From the NCBI GenBank assembly GCA_012517355.1, contig JAAYVD010000059.1, forward strand, positions 1-43,535: a DNA stretch of 43,535 nt, read 5' to 3'. The notes below the pieces were generated by a model. It was given only the letters and a program-made list of their open reading frames with translations, searched no databases and was not told the DNA's origin. This stretch comes from Candidatus Rifleibacteriota bacterium (GTDB lineage Bacteria; Muiribacteriota; Ozemobacteria; Ozemobacterales; Ozemobacteraceae). A program made the translations under genes and the position numbers. This document shows, piece by piece, positions 7,392-16,147 of the stretch. Numbering within the stretch: position 1 is the first letter of the stretch; each line of letters opens with the position of its first letter.

Positions 7392-9514
7392 CGCAGCAGG
7401 ATGGGCGACGGATCGACGCTGCACGCCAGCAGGGCCTTCCCGTCGGGGCCACCGGGAAGGGCGGCCAGGTTGGGGTTGTAGAACAGGTCCGCCCCCTGCG
7501 AGGCGTTGGCCAGATCGAACTTGCCGGTGGCCACCCCGCCCCGGAGGCGAGGCCGGCCACGCCGGAAAAGCACCTTTTCCCCCGCCGCAAGGACGGCGTC
7601 GACCCGCTGGCCGTCGAGGTCGCCGACCTCGATCGAGCCACTCGGCGCCACCAGGTGCAACGTGAAGGCGGGGGGCCCGTCGTTCTCGGCCGCCCCACCC
7701 CCGTCGATGGGTGCCAGCACCCGGATGTCGCCGGATTCGAGCACCAGCCCGCCGTTGCCCGCGAGGGTCAGGGGCTCTTTGACCACCAGCCCGCCCGGCC
7801 GGGAGCCCTTCAGCAGGATCCACCCGTCGAGCCGCAACACGCGCCCCGCCGGGTCGTACAGACCCAGCCGCGCCAGGTCCTCCCACCAGTCGACCGTCCC
7901 GCCCGCGACCCCGGCGTCGATCACCCAGGCCGTGCGGGGCCCGGGCACCCCCAGCATCCCCAGCAGGGCGGCCAGTCGGGGCATGGCGGCCGGCCGGCCG
8001 GGCAGCATGTCCCGCAGTTCGGCGGGCAGCTCGTCGAGGGCGGCGGTCGAGAAATCCTTCGTCCGCATGCGCTCCAGCAGGTTCCCCTTGAAGTTGGGGA
8101 AGGGGTCGGGCACCGTGTTGTTGGTCGAGATGTAGGCGATCGAGGCATTGTAGCCTTGCACCCGCCCGCGGCTGGCGAACTCGCGCCGGAACCGGTCGCG
8201 GTCGTCCTGGCCCGGGGTCAGCTGCAGCACCTCGCGGACGAAGGTGGCCACCGATTCCAGGCCGGCGGCGGCGGCGACGCACGGATCGGGGTCGAGCATG
8301 TCCTCCCATTCCCCCAGTGACCTCGGGTAGAGCAGGAAGGCCTCGGGAAGCAGCCCCCGTGGCTCGCACTGGTAGGCCTTGGCCGAGATCATCCCCCGGA
8401 AGACGCGCCCCAGGACGAGGGTCGGGTGCTTGTGCCCCTTGTCGGTGCCGAACAACCGGAAGATCGAGTTCTTCGTCAGGAAGTCGGCTTCGGGGGTTCC
8501 CGCCACGAAGCCGATCCAGTCCGGGGAAACGTTGGCGGCCACCTCGTCGGCGATGCCCTTGTCCCACTCGAGGAGGGCCACCTGGCCGCCGCCCCAGGAA
8601 TACTCACCGATCGTGTAGAGGCCGTCCCAGTCACCGCCCGAGGTCTTCACCTCGAACGTGTGGAAGCCCTCGCCGAACGTGCCGGTGCGCGATTCGCCCC
8701 GGGCCAGGTTCAGCACCAGCGGCCCTCCTCCGAAATGGACCAGCCCTACCCGTTTCTGCAGGAAGTTCGCGGGGTTCACCAGGTCGCCGGCCTCGAGCCG
8801 CTCCCCGTTGGCCAGGACGATGGGCACCGCGCCGGTGTTCCCGGGAATCAGCTCGCCATCGGGGGTGGTGGAAACCCGGTTGAACTTCCAGCGGTCCCGG
8901 TCGGTGACGATCTCCGGGTCGTCGAGGAAAAACGTGCACTTCGACAGGACCGGCGTCCAGGCCGCGGCGATGCGGACCGGGCAGGCGAACTGGAACTCCT
9001 CGGTGAGGGCCCGCATCTTCAGGGCGACATGCAGCCGGACGAATCCCACCTTCTCCTCGGGCAGGGCCGGCGGGGGCAAAGCGGTGAAATCCGCCTTCCG
9101 CACCGAGTACCGCAGGGTGGCGACGAGGCCGCCGTCCTCGACCAAAGGCCTGGTCAGGGCGTCGGCCAATCCCTGGAACCCGGCCGGCCCGCCGTCCAGG
9201 GACAGCGGCGTCTCGCCGATGTCCCGCAGGTCGGCCAGGGGGCGGAACAACGCGGTGCGCAGGGTGGGGTCGCCCGGGTCCGCCGACAGCAGGTCATACC
9301 GCAGTTTGTGGGCGGCCAGCGCCGCCAGGCCCTGGGCCGCCGACCCGGTCAGGGTGACCTCCCCCTGACGATGGGTCTGGCCGCGCAGGGAAACCATGAA
9401 CTGGGCGAACCACCCGCCGACCAGGAACAGGATCACCACGATGGCGAAAATGGTGACGAGCATCGAACCGGCCCGGGGGCCGGACCGCGGCCACCATTTC
9501 CGCGGGTCTGGCAC
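7388..9514 (-). CDS. GspK-like large minor pseudopilin, module A
   Basis: 708 aa. A GTG start at 9514 overlaps the OmpA gene stop (TAGTG). The short leader ends at GPRAG, followed by SMLVTIFAIVVILFLVGGWF, a prepilin-type helix lacking Glu at +5 as in GspK. The large exported domain has blocks shared with modules B and C: LVHFGGGPLVLNLARGESR, FRLFGTD, ASIAYISTNNTV. A C-terminal third of short alternating beta segments (GNGGLVLESGDIRVLAPI to LRGGVATGKFDLANAS) looks like a beta-helix. GspK caps the type II pseudopilus; this protein is about twice the usual GspK length. Function is inferred from topology and the K-I-J order. Confidence 0.8.
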   Translation of the reverse strand: MPDPRKWWPRSGPRAGSMLVTIFAIVVILFLVGGWFAQFMVSLRGQTHRQGEVTLTGSAAQGLAALAAHKLRYDLLSADPGDPTLRTALFRPLADLRDIGETPLSLDGGPAGFQGLADALTRPLVEDGGLVATLRYSVRKADFTALPPPALPEEKVGFVRLHVALKMRALTEEFQFACPVRIAAAWTPVLSKCTFFLDDPEIVTDRDRWKFNRVSTTPDGELIPGNTGAVPIVLANGERLEAGDLVNPANFLQKRVGLVHFGGGPLVLNLARGESRTGTFGEGFHTFEVKTSGGDWDGLYTIGEYSWGGGQVALLEWDKGIADEVAANVSPDWIGFVAGTPEADFLTKNSIFRLFGTDKGHKHPTLVLGRVFRGMISAKAYQCEPRGLLPEAFLLYPRSLGEWEDMLDPDPCVAAAAGLESVATFVREVLQLTPGQDDRDRFRREFASRGRVQGYNASIAYISTNNTVPDPFPNFKGNLLERMRTKDFSTAALDELPAELRDMLPGRPAAMPRLAALLGMLGVPGPRTAWVIDAGVAGGTVDWWEDLARLGLYDPAGRVLRLDGWILLKGSRPGGLVVKEPLTLAGNGGLVLESGDIRVLAPIDGGGAAENDGPPAFTLHLVAPSGSIEVGDLDGQRVDAVLAAGEKVLFRRGRPRLRGGVATGKFDLANASQGADLFYNPNLAALPGGPDGKALLACSVDPSPILLR

Positions 9515-10404
9515 TATTCCCTCACGATCTCGACCCGCCGGTTGCGGGCGCGCCCGGCCGCAGTGGCGTTGGTCACGAGCGGGCGGGTCTCGCCGAACCC
9601 CTCGGTGCGCAGACGGTTGGCTCCGATGCCGCGCTGCATCAGCCAGTCCTTGATGGCGAACGCGCGCTTCCGCGACAGGTCGAGGTTGTAGTCGGCGCCC
9701 TGGTAGTTGTCGGTGTGCCCCTCGATCAGCAAACGGACCTCAGGGTTGGCACGCAGCAGGGCCAGCAGCTTCTCGAGGGTGGGGAAGGAACGGGCCCGCA
9801 ACACCGCGCTCTGGGGGTCGAAGCGCACCGCCAGCACCATGCGGCCGGTGGTCCGCAGCGACTCGAAGCCCGGGGGCCAGGTGCCCGGGGCCAGGGGGCC
9901 TTCCCCCTCGGGAGGGTCGGGAGGCAGGAACAGCGGGGCCGGCAGGAAGTCGGGATGCCGGTGGATCCGCTTGGGATCGCCCAACCGGGTGCGGGTCAGC
10001 ACGGGGAAGGCCGGATCATGGCGGATGGCACCCATCGCCGCCGGCAGGCTGGCAAAGGGATCCTGGCCCTTGTCGGCCAAGGCCTTGAAGGACTTCATCT
10101 GGTCGAGGGTCTCCGCGGCGGAGGGGCCGGGCAGACGGATGATCCGGCAGCCCTGATCGAGCAGCCGATCTACCTCCTGGTCGCCCGCCGCCGTGAAGGC
10201 CTTCCCCAAAAGCAGCACGTCCGCCCCATCGGGAACGGCGTTGACGTCGTCGAGATACCGGCCCTGGACGCCGATGCCCCGGGCCGCCTGCACGTCCGCC
10301 AGGCTGCCCAGGATGCACGGTTCGGCCAGGAGCCGGCCGGCCCCGAACAGAATGGCCAGGACGGCCCACCCAGCCAATCCCCACGCCTGCTTGTCAGTCC
10401 ACAT
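9514..10404 (-). CDS. OmpA-family C-terminal domain envelope protein, module A
   Basis: 296 aa. Signal peptide about 1-27 (AGRLLA-EP), then PCILGS with a conserved Cys also seen in the module B paralogue. The middle is unassigned. The C-terminal OmpA-like peptidoglycan-binding domain (about 185-296) has FDPQSAVL, IEGHTDNYQGADYNLDLSRKR, RLRTEGFGETRP and GRARNRRVEI. It likely anchors the module to peptidoglycan. It is first in module A and directly coupled to the GspK-like gene. A sigma-70-like promoter lies upstream at 10424-10453. Confidence 0.92.
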   Translation of the reverse strand: MWTDKQAWGLAGWAVLAILFGAGRLLAEPCILGSLADVQAARGIGVQGRYLDDVNAVPDGADVLLLGKAFTAAGDQEVDRLLDQGCRIIRLPGPSAAETLDQMKSFKALADKGQDPFASLPAAMGAIRHDPAFPVLTRTRLGDPKRIHRHPDFLPAPLFLPPDPPEGEGPLAPGTWPPGFESLRTTGRMVLAVRFDPQSAVLRARSFPTLEKLLALLRANPEVRLLIEGHTDNYQGADYNLDLSRKRAFAIKDWLMQRGIGANRLRTEGFGETRPLVTNATAAGRARNRRVEIVRE

Positions 10405-10423
10405 GCGCTTCCCCTCCTGCCAC

Positions 10424-10453
10424 AGAATACTCCCCGGTCCCAGGAAAGTTCAA
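10424..10453 (-). promoter_or_regulatory. Putative housekeeping promoter before module A
   Basis: On the minus strand TTGAAC (10453-10448), an 18-base spacer and TATTCT (10429-10424) lie just upstream of the OmpA gene start at 10404. No TGTAACC element is present here. Confidence 0.4.
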
Positions 10454-10514
10454 CCCGGCGGGGGGGCGGCCGGCCGTGTTGATCGTGTCGATCCGCGTTT
10501 CCCCTTCTTCCGGG

Positions 10515-11087
10515 TCAGTCGACCCGCTGCCAGTCGGGAATGACCACGTTCGCGGAGGCGTTCCCGCAGAAGATCAGCCGTTCGATCTCGAAGGTCTCCT
10601 TGCCCGGCGGCGGGGCGACGACCTGCAGGCAGACCCGCACCCCCAGCCGCCCACCTGGAAAGTCCACCCGGCGGAAGAAAGGCTGATCCTTCGCGTGGTC
10701 CACCACCAGGCCGCGGCAGAACACGTATTCCATCGTCGACCCGCCCGGGGGGGTCCGCCGACGCGCCAGGCCGGGCCGGCCCGCCTGGCCCTCGTAGATG
10801 ACTTCGGGGAAAGGCCGGATGAGGCGGCCGTCGAGGTCCTCCTCGCCGATGGCCAGGCGCAGGATGTCGCTGCCCGCCGGCTCGGCCTGCACCGAACGGG
10901 CCCGCTGGATGTCCTGTTCGAGCTGCCCGAGCAGGATGGCGGCCGCCTGCACGTTCGACAGGTGGGCGGTGCCCTTGACCGAACTGCGCAGGCCCCACGA
11001 CAGCAGCCGGCTCAGCATGGCCAGCAGCAGGCTGGCCAGCACCAGCCCGATGATGATCTCGACCAGGGTGAAACCGCGGCGCTTCAT
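10515..11087 (-). CDS. GspJ-like minor pseudopilin, module B
   Basis: 190 aa, starting by ATGA overlap with the GspI-like gene. The prepilin signal is canonical: MKRRG then FTLVEIIIGLVLASLLLAML, Glu at +5. The post-helix block GLRSSVKGTAHLSNVQAAAILLGQLEQDIQRAR is split across two similar stretches in modules A and C, and the C-terminus IFCGNASANVVIPDWQ matches both. About 110 bases separate its stop from the module A OmpA start, so transcription may continue into module A. Confidence 0.85.
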   Translation of the reverse strand: MKRRGFTLVEIIIGLVLASLLLAMLSRLLSWGLRSSVKGTAHLSNVQAAAILLGQLEQDIQRARSVQAEPAGSDILRLAIGEEDLDGRLIRPFPEVIYEGQAGRPGLARRRTPPGGSTMEYVFCRGLVVDHAKDQPFFRRVDFPGGRLGVRVCLQVVAPPPGKETFEIERLIFCGNASANVVIPDWQRVD

Positions 11088-11821
11088 GGGCTGGCCCGGA
11101 ACAGCAGACCGGACATCTTGACGCTCCTCGACACTCCCCCGCTGGTCCAGGCGACCCCGACCACCAGGATCTTGTACTGGAACGGCACGTTGGGCGCGGG
11201 CGGCGGCACCTCGGTCACCGTCAGCGTCGGCTTGAACCGCGGATCGGGCGGCAGGACGCGGGCCGCCACCGCCTCGGCGACCAGGTCGGGGGCGGGCTGG
11301 CCGTCGACCTGGTCGAATCCCTTCCCCTGAAGAAAGCTCAGCACGTCGCCGGCCAGGGCGAAGGCCACCACCTCGTCGCGCGTCTGGACGGTACCGGTGG
11401 TGCCCTGCCGGAATGACAAAAAGACCGGAACCACGGCGACCGCCAGCACCAATAGCGCGATCGCAATCTCGGTGAACGAAAACCCCCGCCCGTCGCGGCG
11501 CCTCGCCGGGAGCCGCCAACGAGGGAACGGCAGGCCGTCCGGGGACAGGAGGTGGGATGACGGGCGGATCGGCGGAAACCCATCCTGCCCCAAGCGACCC
11601 CACCGCCGCGAGGTCGGAAGGGCCCCGTTGCCGCCATGGATGGCGGCGCGAAACGCCAGGTTCGCGCCTCGCCAAGGGGCCGTCCGATCCGAGGGCGACA
11701 TTCCCCGCTGCCCGTCGCCAATGGCCGCGCGCCCCCCCCGATCGTCGTTCCGCAGGGGGGCAGACCCCGGCCACGGGGTGGGGTGCAGCGTGGCCAGACT
11801 CCTTCTCCCTTGATGGCTCAT
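11084..11821 (-). CDS. GspI-like minor pseudopilin with a repeat-bearing leader, module B
   Basis: 245 aa. The ATG at 11821 lies 10 bases after the GspK-like stop with a weak GAGAGG ribosome binding site. The prepilin helix (GRG then FSFTEIAIALLVLAVAVVPVF) starts near residue 110; no closer in-frame start codon is seen, so the leader must be translated. The leader contains an inverted copy of the dispersed hairpin element (11594-11679). The mature part shares FRQGTTGTVQTRDEVVAFALA and PFQYKILVVGVAWTSGGVSR with module A. Confidence 0.82.
   Translation of the reverse strand: MSHQGRRSLATLHPTPWPGSAPLRNDDRGGRAAIGDGQRGMSPSDRTAPWRGANLAFRAAIHGGNGALPTSRRWGRLGQDGFPPIRPSSHLLSPDGLPFPRWRLPARRRDGRGFSFTEIAIALLVLAVAVVPVFLSFRQGTTGTVQTRDEVVAFALAGDVLSFLQGKGFDQVDGQPAPDLVAEAVAARVLPPDPRFKPTLTVTEVPPPAPNVPFQYKILVVGVAWTSGGVSRSVKMSGLLFRASP
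11594..11679 (+). repeat. Dispersed three-hairpin element, copy in the module B GspI-like leader
   Basis: Contains CGAGGTCGGAAG, then GCCGCCA-TGGA-TGGCGGC (7-bp stem) and GCGCGAA-N8-TTCGCGC (7-bp stem), ending CGCCAAGGGG. It is oriented opposite to the host gene. Confidence 0.8.
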
Positions 11822-11831
11822 CGTTCGCCTC

Positions 11832-13985
11832 TCATCGGGTCAGCAGCGGGGTCGGATCGAGGCTGTAGCCCAGCACGTCGTGGACCTCGCTCCCCGGGCC
11901 CTTCTGGAACTCCGCCGCGCATGCCGGCAACACGGCGAGGGCGGGGTTGTACTCGAGCAGGGCCGCCGACGAGGCGTTGCGGATCTCGTACCGCTTCATG
12001 GCCACCCCCCCCCGCAGGTGCGGCCCGCCCTCCAGCCGCACCCGCTGGGCGGCGGCCAAAGCGACGTCGACCCGCCGGCCGGTCGGAGCCTTCACGGTGA
12101 TCGACCCCTTCCGGGCCACCACCTGCAGCACCAGCGGATCGCGGGCCGGGTCCAGGTCGCCGTCGATGGTCTCCTTGATCAGGATGTCCCCCTCCTCCAG
12201 CACCAGGCCGCCGTTGCTGAGCAGCTTCATTCGTGGCAGCACCAGACCGGAAGCCGGGGCGCGGCCCTGCAGGACGATCCACCCCTTGGGGTCGAGTTCA
12301 CCGCGGTTGGGGTGCCAGAGACCGCGCCGGTGCAACGGACCGCCCGGTTTGAAGAGCTGCCCGGGGTCGGCCATTTCGACCACCCAGGTGGGACGCCCCC
12401 GGGCCGGGTCGAGGCTTTGCAGAAAGCCGTCCAGCCGCACCCCCGTCCGGCCCTGGCCGTCGAGCACCGCCCCGAATTCCTCGGGCAGCTGGTCCAGCAC
12501 GGCCGAGGAACTGGCCATCCGGTCGCGCAGACGGGTGTCGGAGATCTGGGTAAACGGGTTGGCGATCGTGTTGTTGGTGGTGTAGTAGGCCAGGGAGATG
12601 TTGTAGGGGGCCAGGCCCGCCCGGCTGGCATACTCGCGCTGGTATTTCTCGAGGTCGGAGACGGTCGCCGACAGGCCGAGGGCGTCCCGCGCGAAGGTGG
12701 CGATGCTGGGGAAGGTCTCGTTGGCGGAATAGCAGACCTGGCGGTTGAGGGCATCGCGCCATTTGTGGGTGTCATTGAAGTATTTCAGGAACAAGGGCGG
12801 GATCGGGCCGTCGTCGGTGTTGGGCACGGGAATCACGGCCCGCAGAAGGATCGCCGACCGGAAAACCTTGCCGATCACCAGGGTAGGTGACAGGTCGACG
12901 TCGGTGCCGAACAACCGGAAGATCGAACTGAACCGCATGTATTTCGCTTCCGGGGTGTCGGCGATCGCCTCGAAGAAGAACCCGTGCAGGGTGTCACCCC
13001 GTTCGTCGGCAACCGGCTTGTGCCATTCCATCAGCTGGCAGGTCTGGGGGGTGCTGAAGTCGCGCACCGCGTAGAGGCCGTCCCAGAGCTGGTCGCGGTT
13101 GCGCGTTTCGAAGAACCACCGGCCCTCACCGAATTCCCCCGCCCGGCTCTCCCCGCGGGCCATGTTCAGGTAGAGAGGACCCCCTCCCAGGTAGACCAGC
13201 CCGACGCGCTTGCGGAAGAAACTCCCCCACTCGATCGAGCCGGGGTCGAGCCGGGGGCCGTTACGCAACACCAGCGGCTGGACGGCGGACGACTTGAGCT
13301 GGCCGTCGGGATTGGCCGACACGAGGTTGTACTGCCACGGGGCGGGCTGTCCCGCCTCGTCGGTGGCGGCATCCTCGACGAACAGCGAAAACTTCGACAC
13401 CCCGGGCACGACCGCCGCCGTCACCCGGATCGGGCATTGGAAGTGGAACTCCTCCTCCGTCTCCTTCAGGGTGGTCACGATGGTCAGCCGCAGCACCCCG
13501 ACCTTCTCGGCCGGCAGCTTCGACAGCCCCTGGAAATCGGCCGCCCGCGCCGCGAAGGTGATGCGGAACCGAAATGGCCCCTGCTCCCGGATCGGCACGG
13601 TCAGGGCGTCCACCGCCGCCTGGAAGTCGACGCGGCCCCCGACCAGCTCGAGGGGGAACTCGCCGTATCCTCGAGGCATCTCCGCGAGCGGACCCGCCAG
13701 CCAGGTCCGCAGCCCGTCGTCCCCGCCGGCCGGATCCAGCAGGTCATATTGGATCTTGTGGGTGGCGAGCACCGCCAGCGCCCGGGCCACCTGGGCCATC
13801 AGCCGGCTCTCCCCGAGCCGGTGGGTCTGGGCCCGCGTCGATTTCATGAAGTGCGAGAAGAAGGCGGCGACCATCGCCAGCAGGACGAGGATGCCGAACG
13901 CGATCAGAAAGACGGTGCTGCCGCGCCGGCCGCGGGAAAGCGGAACCCGGGCGGCCGATGGCCACCGACCCGACGAACCTCTCAT
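11832..13985 (-). CDS. GspK-like large minor pseudopilin, module B
   Basis: 717 aa. The ATG at 13985 overlaps the OmpA stop (ATGA). Leader to about residue 22 ends RRG, then STVFLIAFGILVLLAMVAAFF, a prepilin-type helix without Glu at +5. It aligns with modules A and C through THKIQYDLL, VSKFSLFVEDA, VGLVYLGGGPLYLNMARGES, SIFRLFGTD, ISLAYYTTNNTI and a C-terminal beta-helix-like section (LSNGGLVLEEGDILIKETI, LRGGVAMKRYEIRNAS). It is the likely tip-capping subunit of module B. Its leader is short and repeat-free, unlike the adjacent GspI-like gene. Confidence 0.8.
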   Translation of the reverse strand: MRGSSGRWPSAARVPLSRGRRGSTVFLIAFGILVLLAMVAAFFSHFMKSTRAQTHRLGESRLMAQVARALAVLATHKIQYDLLDPAGGDDGLRTWLAGPLAEMPRGYGEFPLELVGGRVDFQAAVDALTVPIREQGPFRFRITFAARAADFQGLSKLPAEKVGVLRLTIVTTLKETEEEFHFQCPIRVTAAVVPGVSKFSLFVEDAATDEAGQPAPWQYNLVSANPDGQLKSSAVQPLVLRNGPRLDPGSIEWGSFFRKRVGLVYLGGGPLYLNMARGESRAGEFGEGRWFFETRNRDQLWDGLYAVRDFSTPQTCQLMEWHKPVADERGDTLHGFFFEAIADTPEAKYMRFSSIFRLFGTDVDLSPTLVIGKVFRSAILLRAVIPVPNTDDGPIPPLFLKYFNDTHKWRDALNRQVCYSANETFPSIATFARDALGLSATVSDLEKYQREYASRAGLAPYNISLAYYTTNNTIANPFTQISDTRLRDRMASSSAVLDQLPEEFGAVLDGQGRTGVRLDGFLQSLDPARGRPTWVVEMADPGQLFKPGGPLHRRGLWHPNRGELDPKGWIVLQGRAPASGLVLPRMKLLSNGGLVLEEGDILIKETIDGDLDPARDPLVLQVVARKGSITVKAPTGRRVDVALAAAQRVRLEGGPHLRGGVAMKRYEIRNASSAALLEYNPALAVLPACAAEFQKGPGSEVHDVLGYSLDPTPLLTR

Positions 13986-14872
13986 TCCCTCACCAGGACC
14001 ACCCGCCGGTTGCGGGCGCGCCCGGCTTCGGTGCTGTTGTCGGCGATGGGGAAGCGCTCGCCCATGCCCACCGCGTTCAGGCGGCCGGCCTCGATCGCGT
14101 GCTGCATCAGCCAGTTCTTCACCGCCTCCGCCCGCGCTTCCGACAATTGCTGGTTGTAACTGGGATCCTGGAAGGAGTCGGTATGCCCCTCGACCCGGAA
14201 GCGGAGGGCGGGCAGCTTCTTCATCAGGGCCGCGATGCGGGCCAGGTCGGTCTCGGCGTCGGCCGGGATCGCCGAACTCTGGGGGGCGAAGACGATGGTC
14301 AGGGTCAGCCGCCCCTCGGCCGCCAGCCGGGCTTCGAGGGCCGACACGACGGGGTCGACGATATCCCGCGGGAAGGGGGGCGGGTGAGGCCGGAACTCGG
14401 GGTCGGTCTGCCGCCGGTCGGCCGCCCCGGTGGGCGTGAGGTCGAGGACGCCCAGCCCCTTGCCGTCGGCCAGCAGGGACATCGTTCGGGGGATGTTGGC
14501 GAAGGGGTCACCCCCCCCGTCGATCATCGCCTTCAGGGCCTGGATGCGCTGCCGCGTCTCGGCCGCCGACCGGCCGGCCACCCGCAGGGTCAGGCACCCG
14601 AGCTCAATCAGGGCGTCGGCCTCGACGTCGTCGATCCCATTCTGGGCGTCATGGGGCCCGAGGATGACGACCCGCGACCCCTGCGGCACCGCCTCGATCG
14701 AGGTCAGGTAGGTGCCCTGCAGGCCGATGCCCCTGGCGAACGCCTGCTCCATCGGGGAACCGAGGATGCAGGGAACCCCCTGGGCGGCCAGGCGCCCGCC
14801 CGACCCGACCAGGACCAGAAACCCCAGAAACACCGCCAGGACCAGTGATCTTCCCGTCGTCCGGAGGGTCAT
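13982..14872 (-). CDS. OmpA-family C-terminal domain envelope protein, module B
   Basis: 296 aa, the same length as the module A paralogue. GGAGGATAGAGGAC precedes the ATG at 14872. Signal peptide about 1-30 (GGRLAA-QG), then PCILGS. The OmpA-like domain has FAPQSSAIPADAETDLARIA, VEGHTDSFQDPSYNQQLSEAR and GRARNRRVVLV. The N-terminal half (RGIGLQGTYLTSIEAVPQG) matches RGIGVQGRYLDDVNAVPDG of module A, so the whole protein is paralogous, not only the OmpA domain. It is predicted to be periplasmic and peptidoglycan-bound. Confidence 0.92.
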   Translation of the reverse strand: MTLRTTGRSLVLAVFLGFLVLVGSGGRLAAQGVPCILGSPMEQAFARGIGLQGTYLTSIEAVPQGSRVVILGPHDAQNGIDDVEADALIELGCLTLRVAGRSAAETRQRIQALKAMIDGGGDPFANIPRTMSLLADGKGLGVLDLTPTGAADRRQTDPEFRPHPPPFPRDIVDPVVSALEARLAAEGRLTLTIVFAPQSSAIPADAETDLARIAALMKKLPALRFRVEGHTDSFQDPSYNQQLSEARAEAVKNWLMQHAIEAGRLNAVGMGERFPIADNSTEAGRARNRRVVLVRE

Positions 14873-14952
14873 GTCCTCTATCCTCCTATCGCCCATGGCA
14901 CCGGCCCGCCCGACCTCCCCGACCGTTCGGGAACCGGGGGACGTCCACAGGA

Positions 14953-14961
14953 AATATACCA
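14953..14961 (-). promoter_or_regulatory. Extended -10 promoter element before the module B OmpA gene
   Basis: Minus-strand TGG-TATATT (TGn plus -10) about 80 bases upstream of the ATG at 14872. The flanking CATGGTATA is identical to that of the element at 20618-20626. No clear -35 is visible. Confidence 0.4.
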
Positions 14962-14988
14962 TGTTCCACCTCGACCACCCGCGTCGTC

Positions 14989-16122
14989 TCACGGGCCGGG
15001 GCCCGCAGGAACCCCGGCCGGGCCTCGAAACACGGTCAGTCCGGTGAGGGTCACCTCGTCGCGGAACCGGGGGGCCAGCAGAAACAGATGGTCGCCCGAC
15101 CGTTTCAGCTTGCCGGCCGGGTCGAACCACGGGAAGGCTGCCACGGGCCGGGCCGTGGGGGTGCCCGCTCCCGCCAGGACGACGACCAACCGCAACCGCT
15201 GCGGATCGCCCGGTTCGAAGAACGGTGCCAGCGCGGGGTCCTGCCCGACCAGGCGGTTCCGGGCCGCTTCGGCGGCGGCCACCCCCGTCCCGGGGGCGGG
15301 GTCCCGGCCGGCCTCCCGCCCGTCGGGCGGCCCCGCCGGATCGGGCGGCGACAGGGCCACCCAGGTGGCTCCCGAGGCCGGATCCCGATCGATGATCTCC
15401 CCGGCCAGGAAGGTCTTTCCCAAGCGACAGGGGATGCCCCGCTCCGCGCCGCCACCAGCCGTGGGCCGCGACCCGGGCCAGGGCTCCCCGACGAGGGCCA
15501 GGCCGGCCGGTCCGGCCTGGGTGGTCAGCAACGTCCCTCCGGGCGTCAGCCAGGCCGGCCGGTCGGTCTCCCGGTCGCCCACCACCCGGCCATCGACGGA
15601 AACCAGCACCACGACCCGGAACCTCAGGTCGGTCAAGGCCATCCGGCCGTCCGCGGTCGCCTGCAGACGGTATCGCCGCCGGTCGTCCTGCAGCGGGAGG
15701 TTCCGGAAGGGAACCCACGAGGAGGAAGCCGGCTTCCCGCCGGCCAGCAGGGTTTCGAACCCCTCCACGTCACCCAGGAAGCGCACTCCGTCGCGCTGGA
15801 GCACGGCCACCCGCCCGTCGGCGAGGAAACTGGCGGACAGGATGCCGGGGGGCAGCGGCTGGCTGCCGGTCAGCCGGCGCGTCTCCAGGTCACCGGTGAG
15901 CACCTTGCCGGCATACAGATCCTGGATGAACACCCGGTTCCCGACGATGTCGAGGAGGAAGTCGACCCCGCCTTCGCGGCCATCCACGGCGGCTTCGAGG
16001 GGAATCTCCCACCATGGCTCGGCAACGGGAACCCCCGCCCCGGCCGTTCCCGCCCACGCCAGACCCGGCCACCAGAAGGCCAGCATGACCCCCACCACCA
16101 TCCATCCACGCATTCCCGGCAT
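14989..16122 (-). CDS. Secreted beta-rich protein of unknown function, second partner paralogue
   Basis: 377 aa from the ATG at 16122, chosen because AGGAAGG lies about 9 bases upstream; nearby in-frame ATGs at 16131 and 16113 remain possible. Signal peptide ends near PGLAWA-GT. Repeated beta-like blocks (FLLDIVGNRVFIQDLYAGK, SASFLADGRVAVLQRDGVR, RRYRLQATADGRMALTDLR) parallel the gene at 4197-5297. It lies 25 bases after a transglutaminase-like gene, the same order as the plus-strand pair. I do not recognise the family; a propeller-like fold is a guess. Confidence 0.75.
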   Translation of the reverse strand: MPGMRGWMVVGVMLAFWWPGLAWAGTAGAGVPVAEPWWEIPLEAAVDGREGGVDFLLDIVGNRVFIQDLYAGKVLTGDLETRRLTGSQPLPPGILSASFLADGRVAVLQRDGVRFLGDVEGFETLLAGGKPASSSWVPFRNLPLQDDRRRYRLQATADGRMALTDLRFRVVVLVSVDGRVVGDRETDRPAWLTPGGTLLTTQAGPAGLALVGEPWPGSRPTAGGGAERGIPCRLGKTFLAGEIIDRDPASGATWVALSPPDPAGPPDGREAGRDPAPGTGVAAAEAARNRLVGQDPALAPFFEPGDPQRLRLVVVLAGAGTPTARPVAAFPWFDPAGKLKRSGDHLFLLAPRFRDEVTLTGLTVFRGPAGVPAGPGP

Positions 16123-16147
16123 CGGTCTCATCCTTCCTGACGCCCTG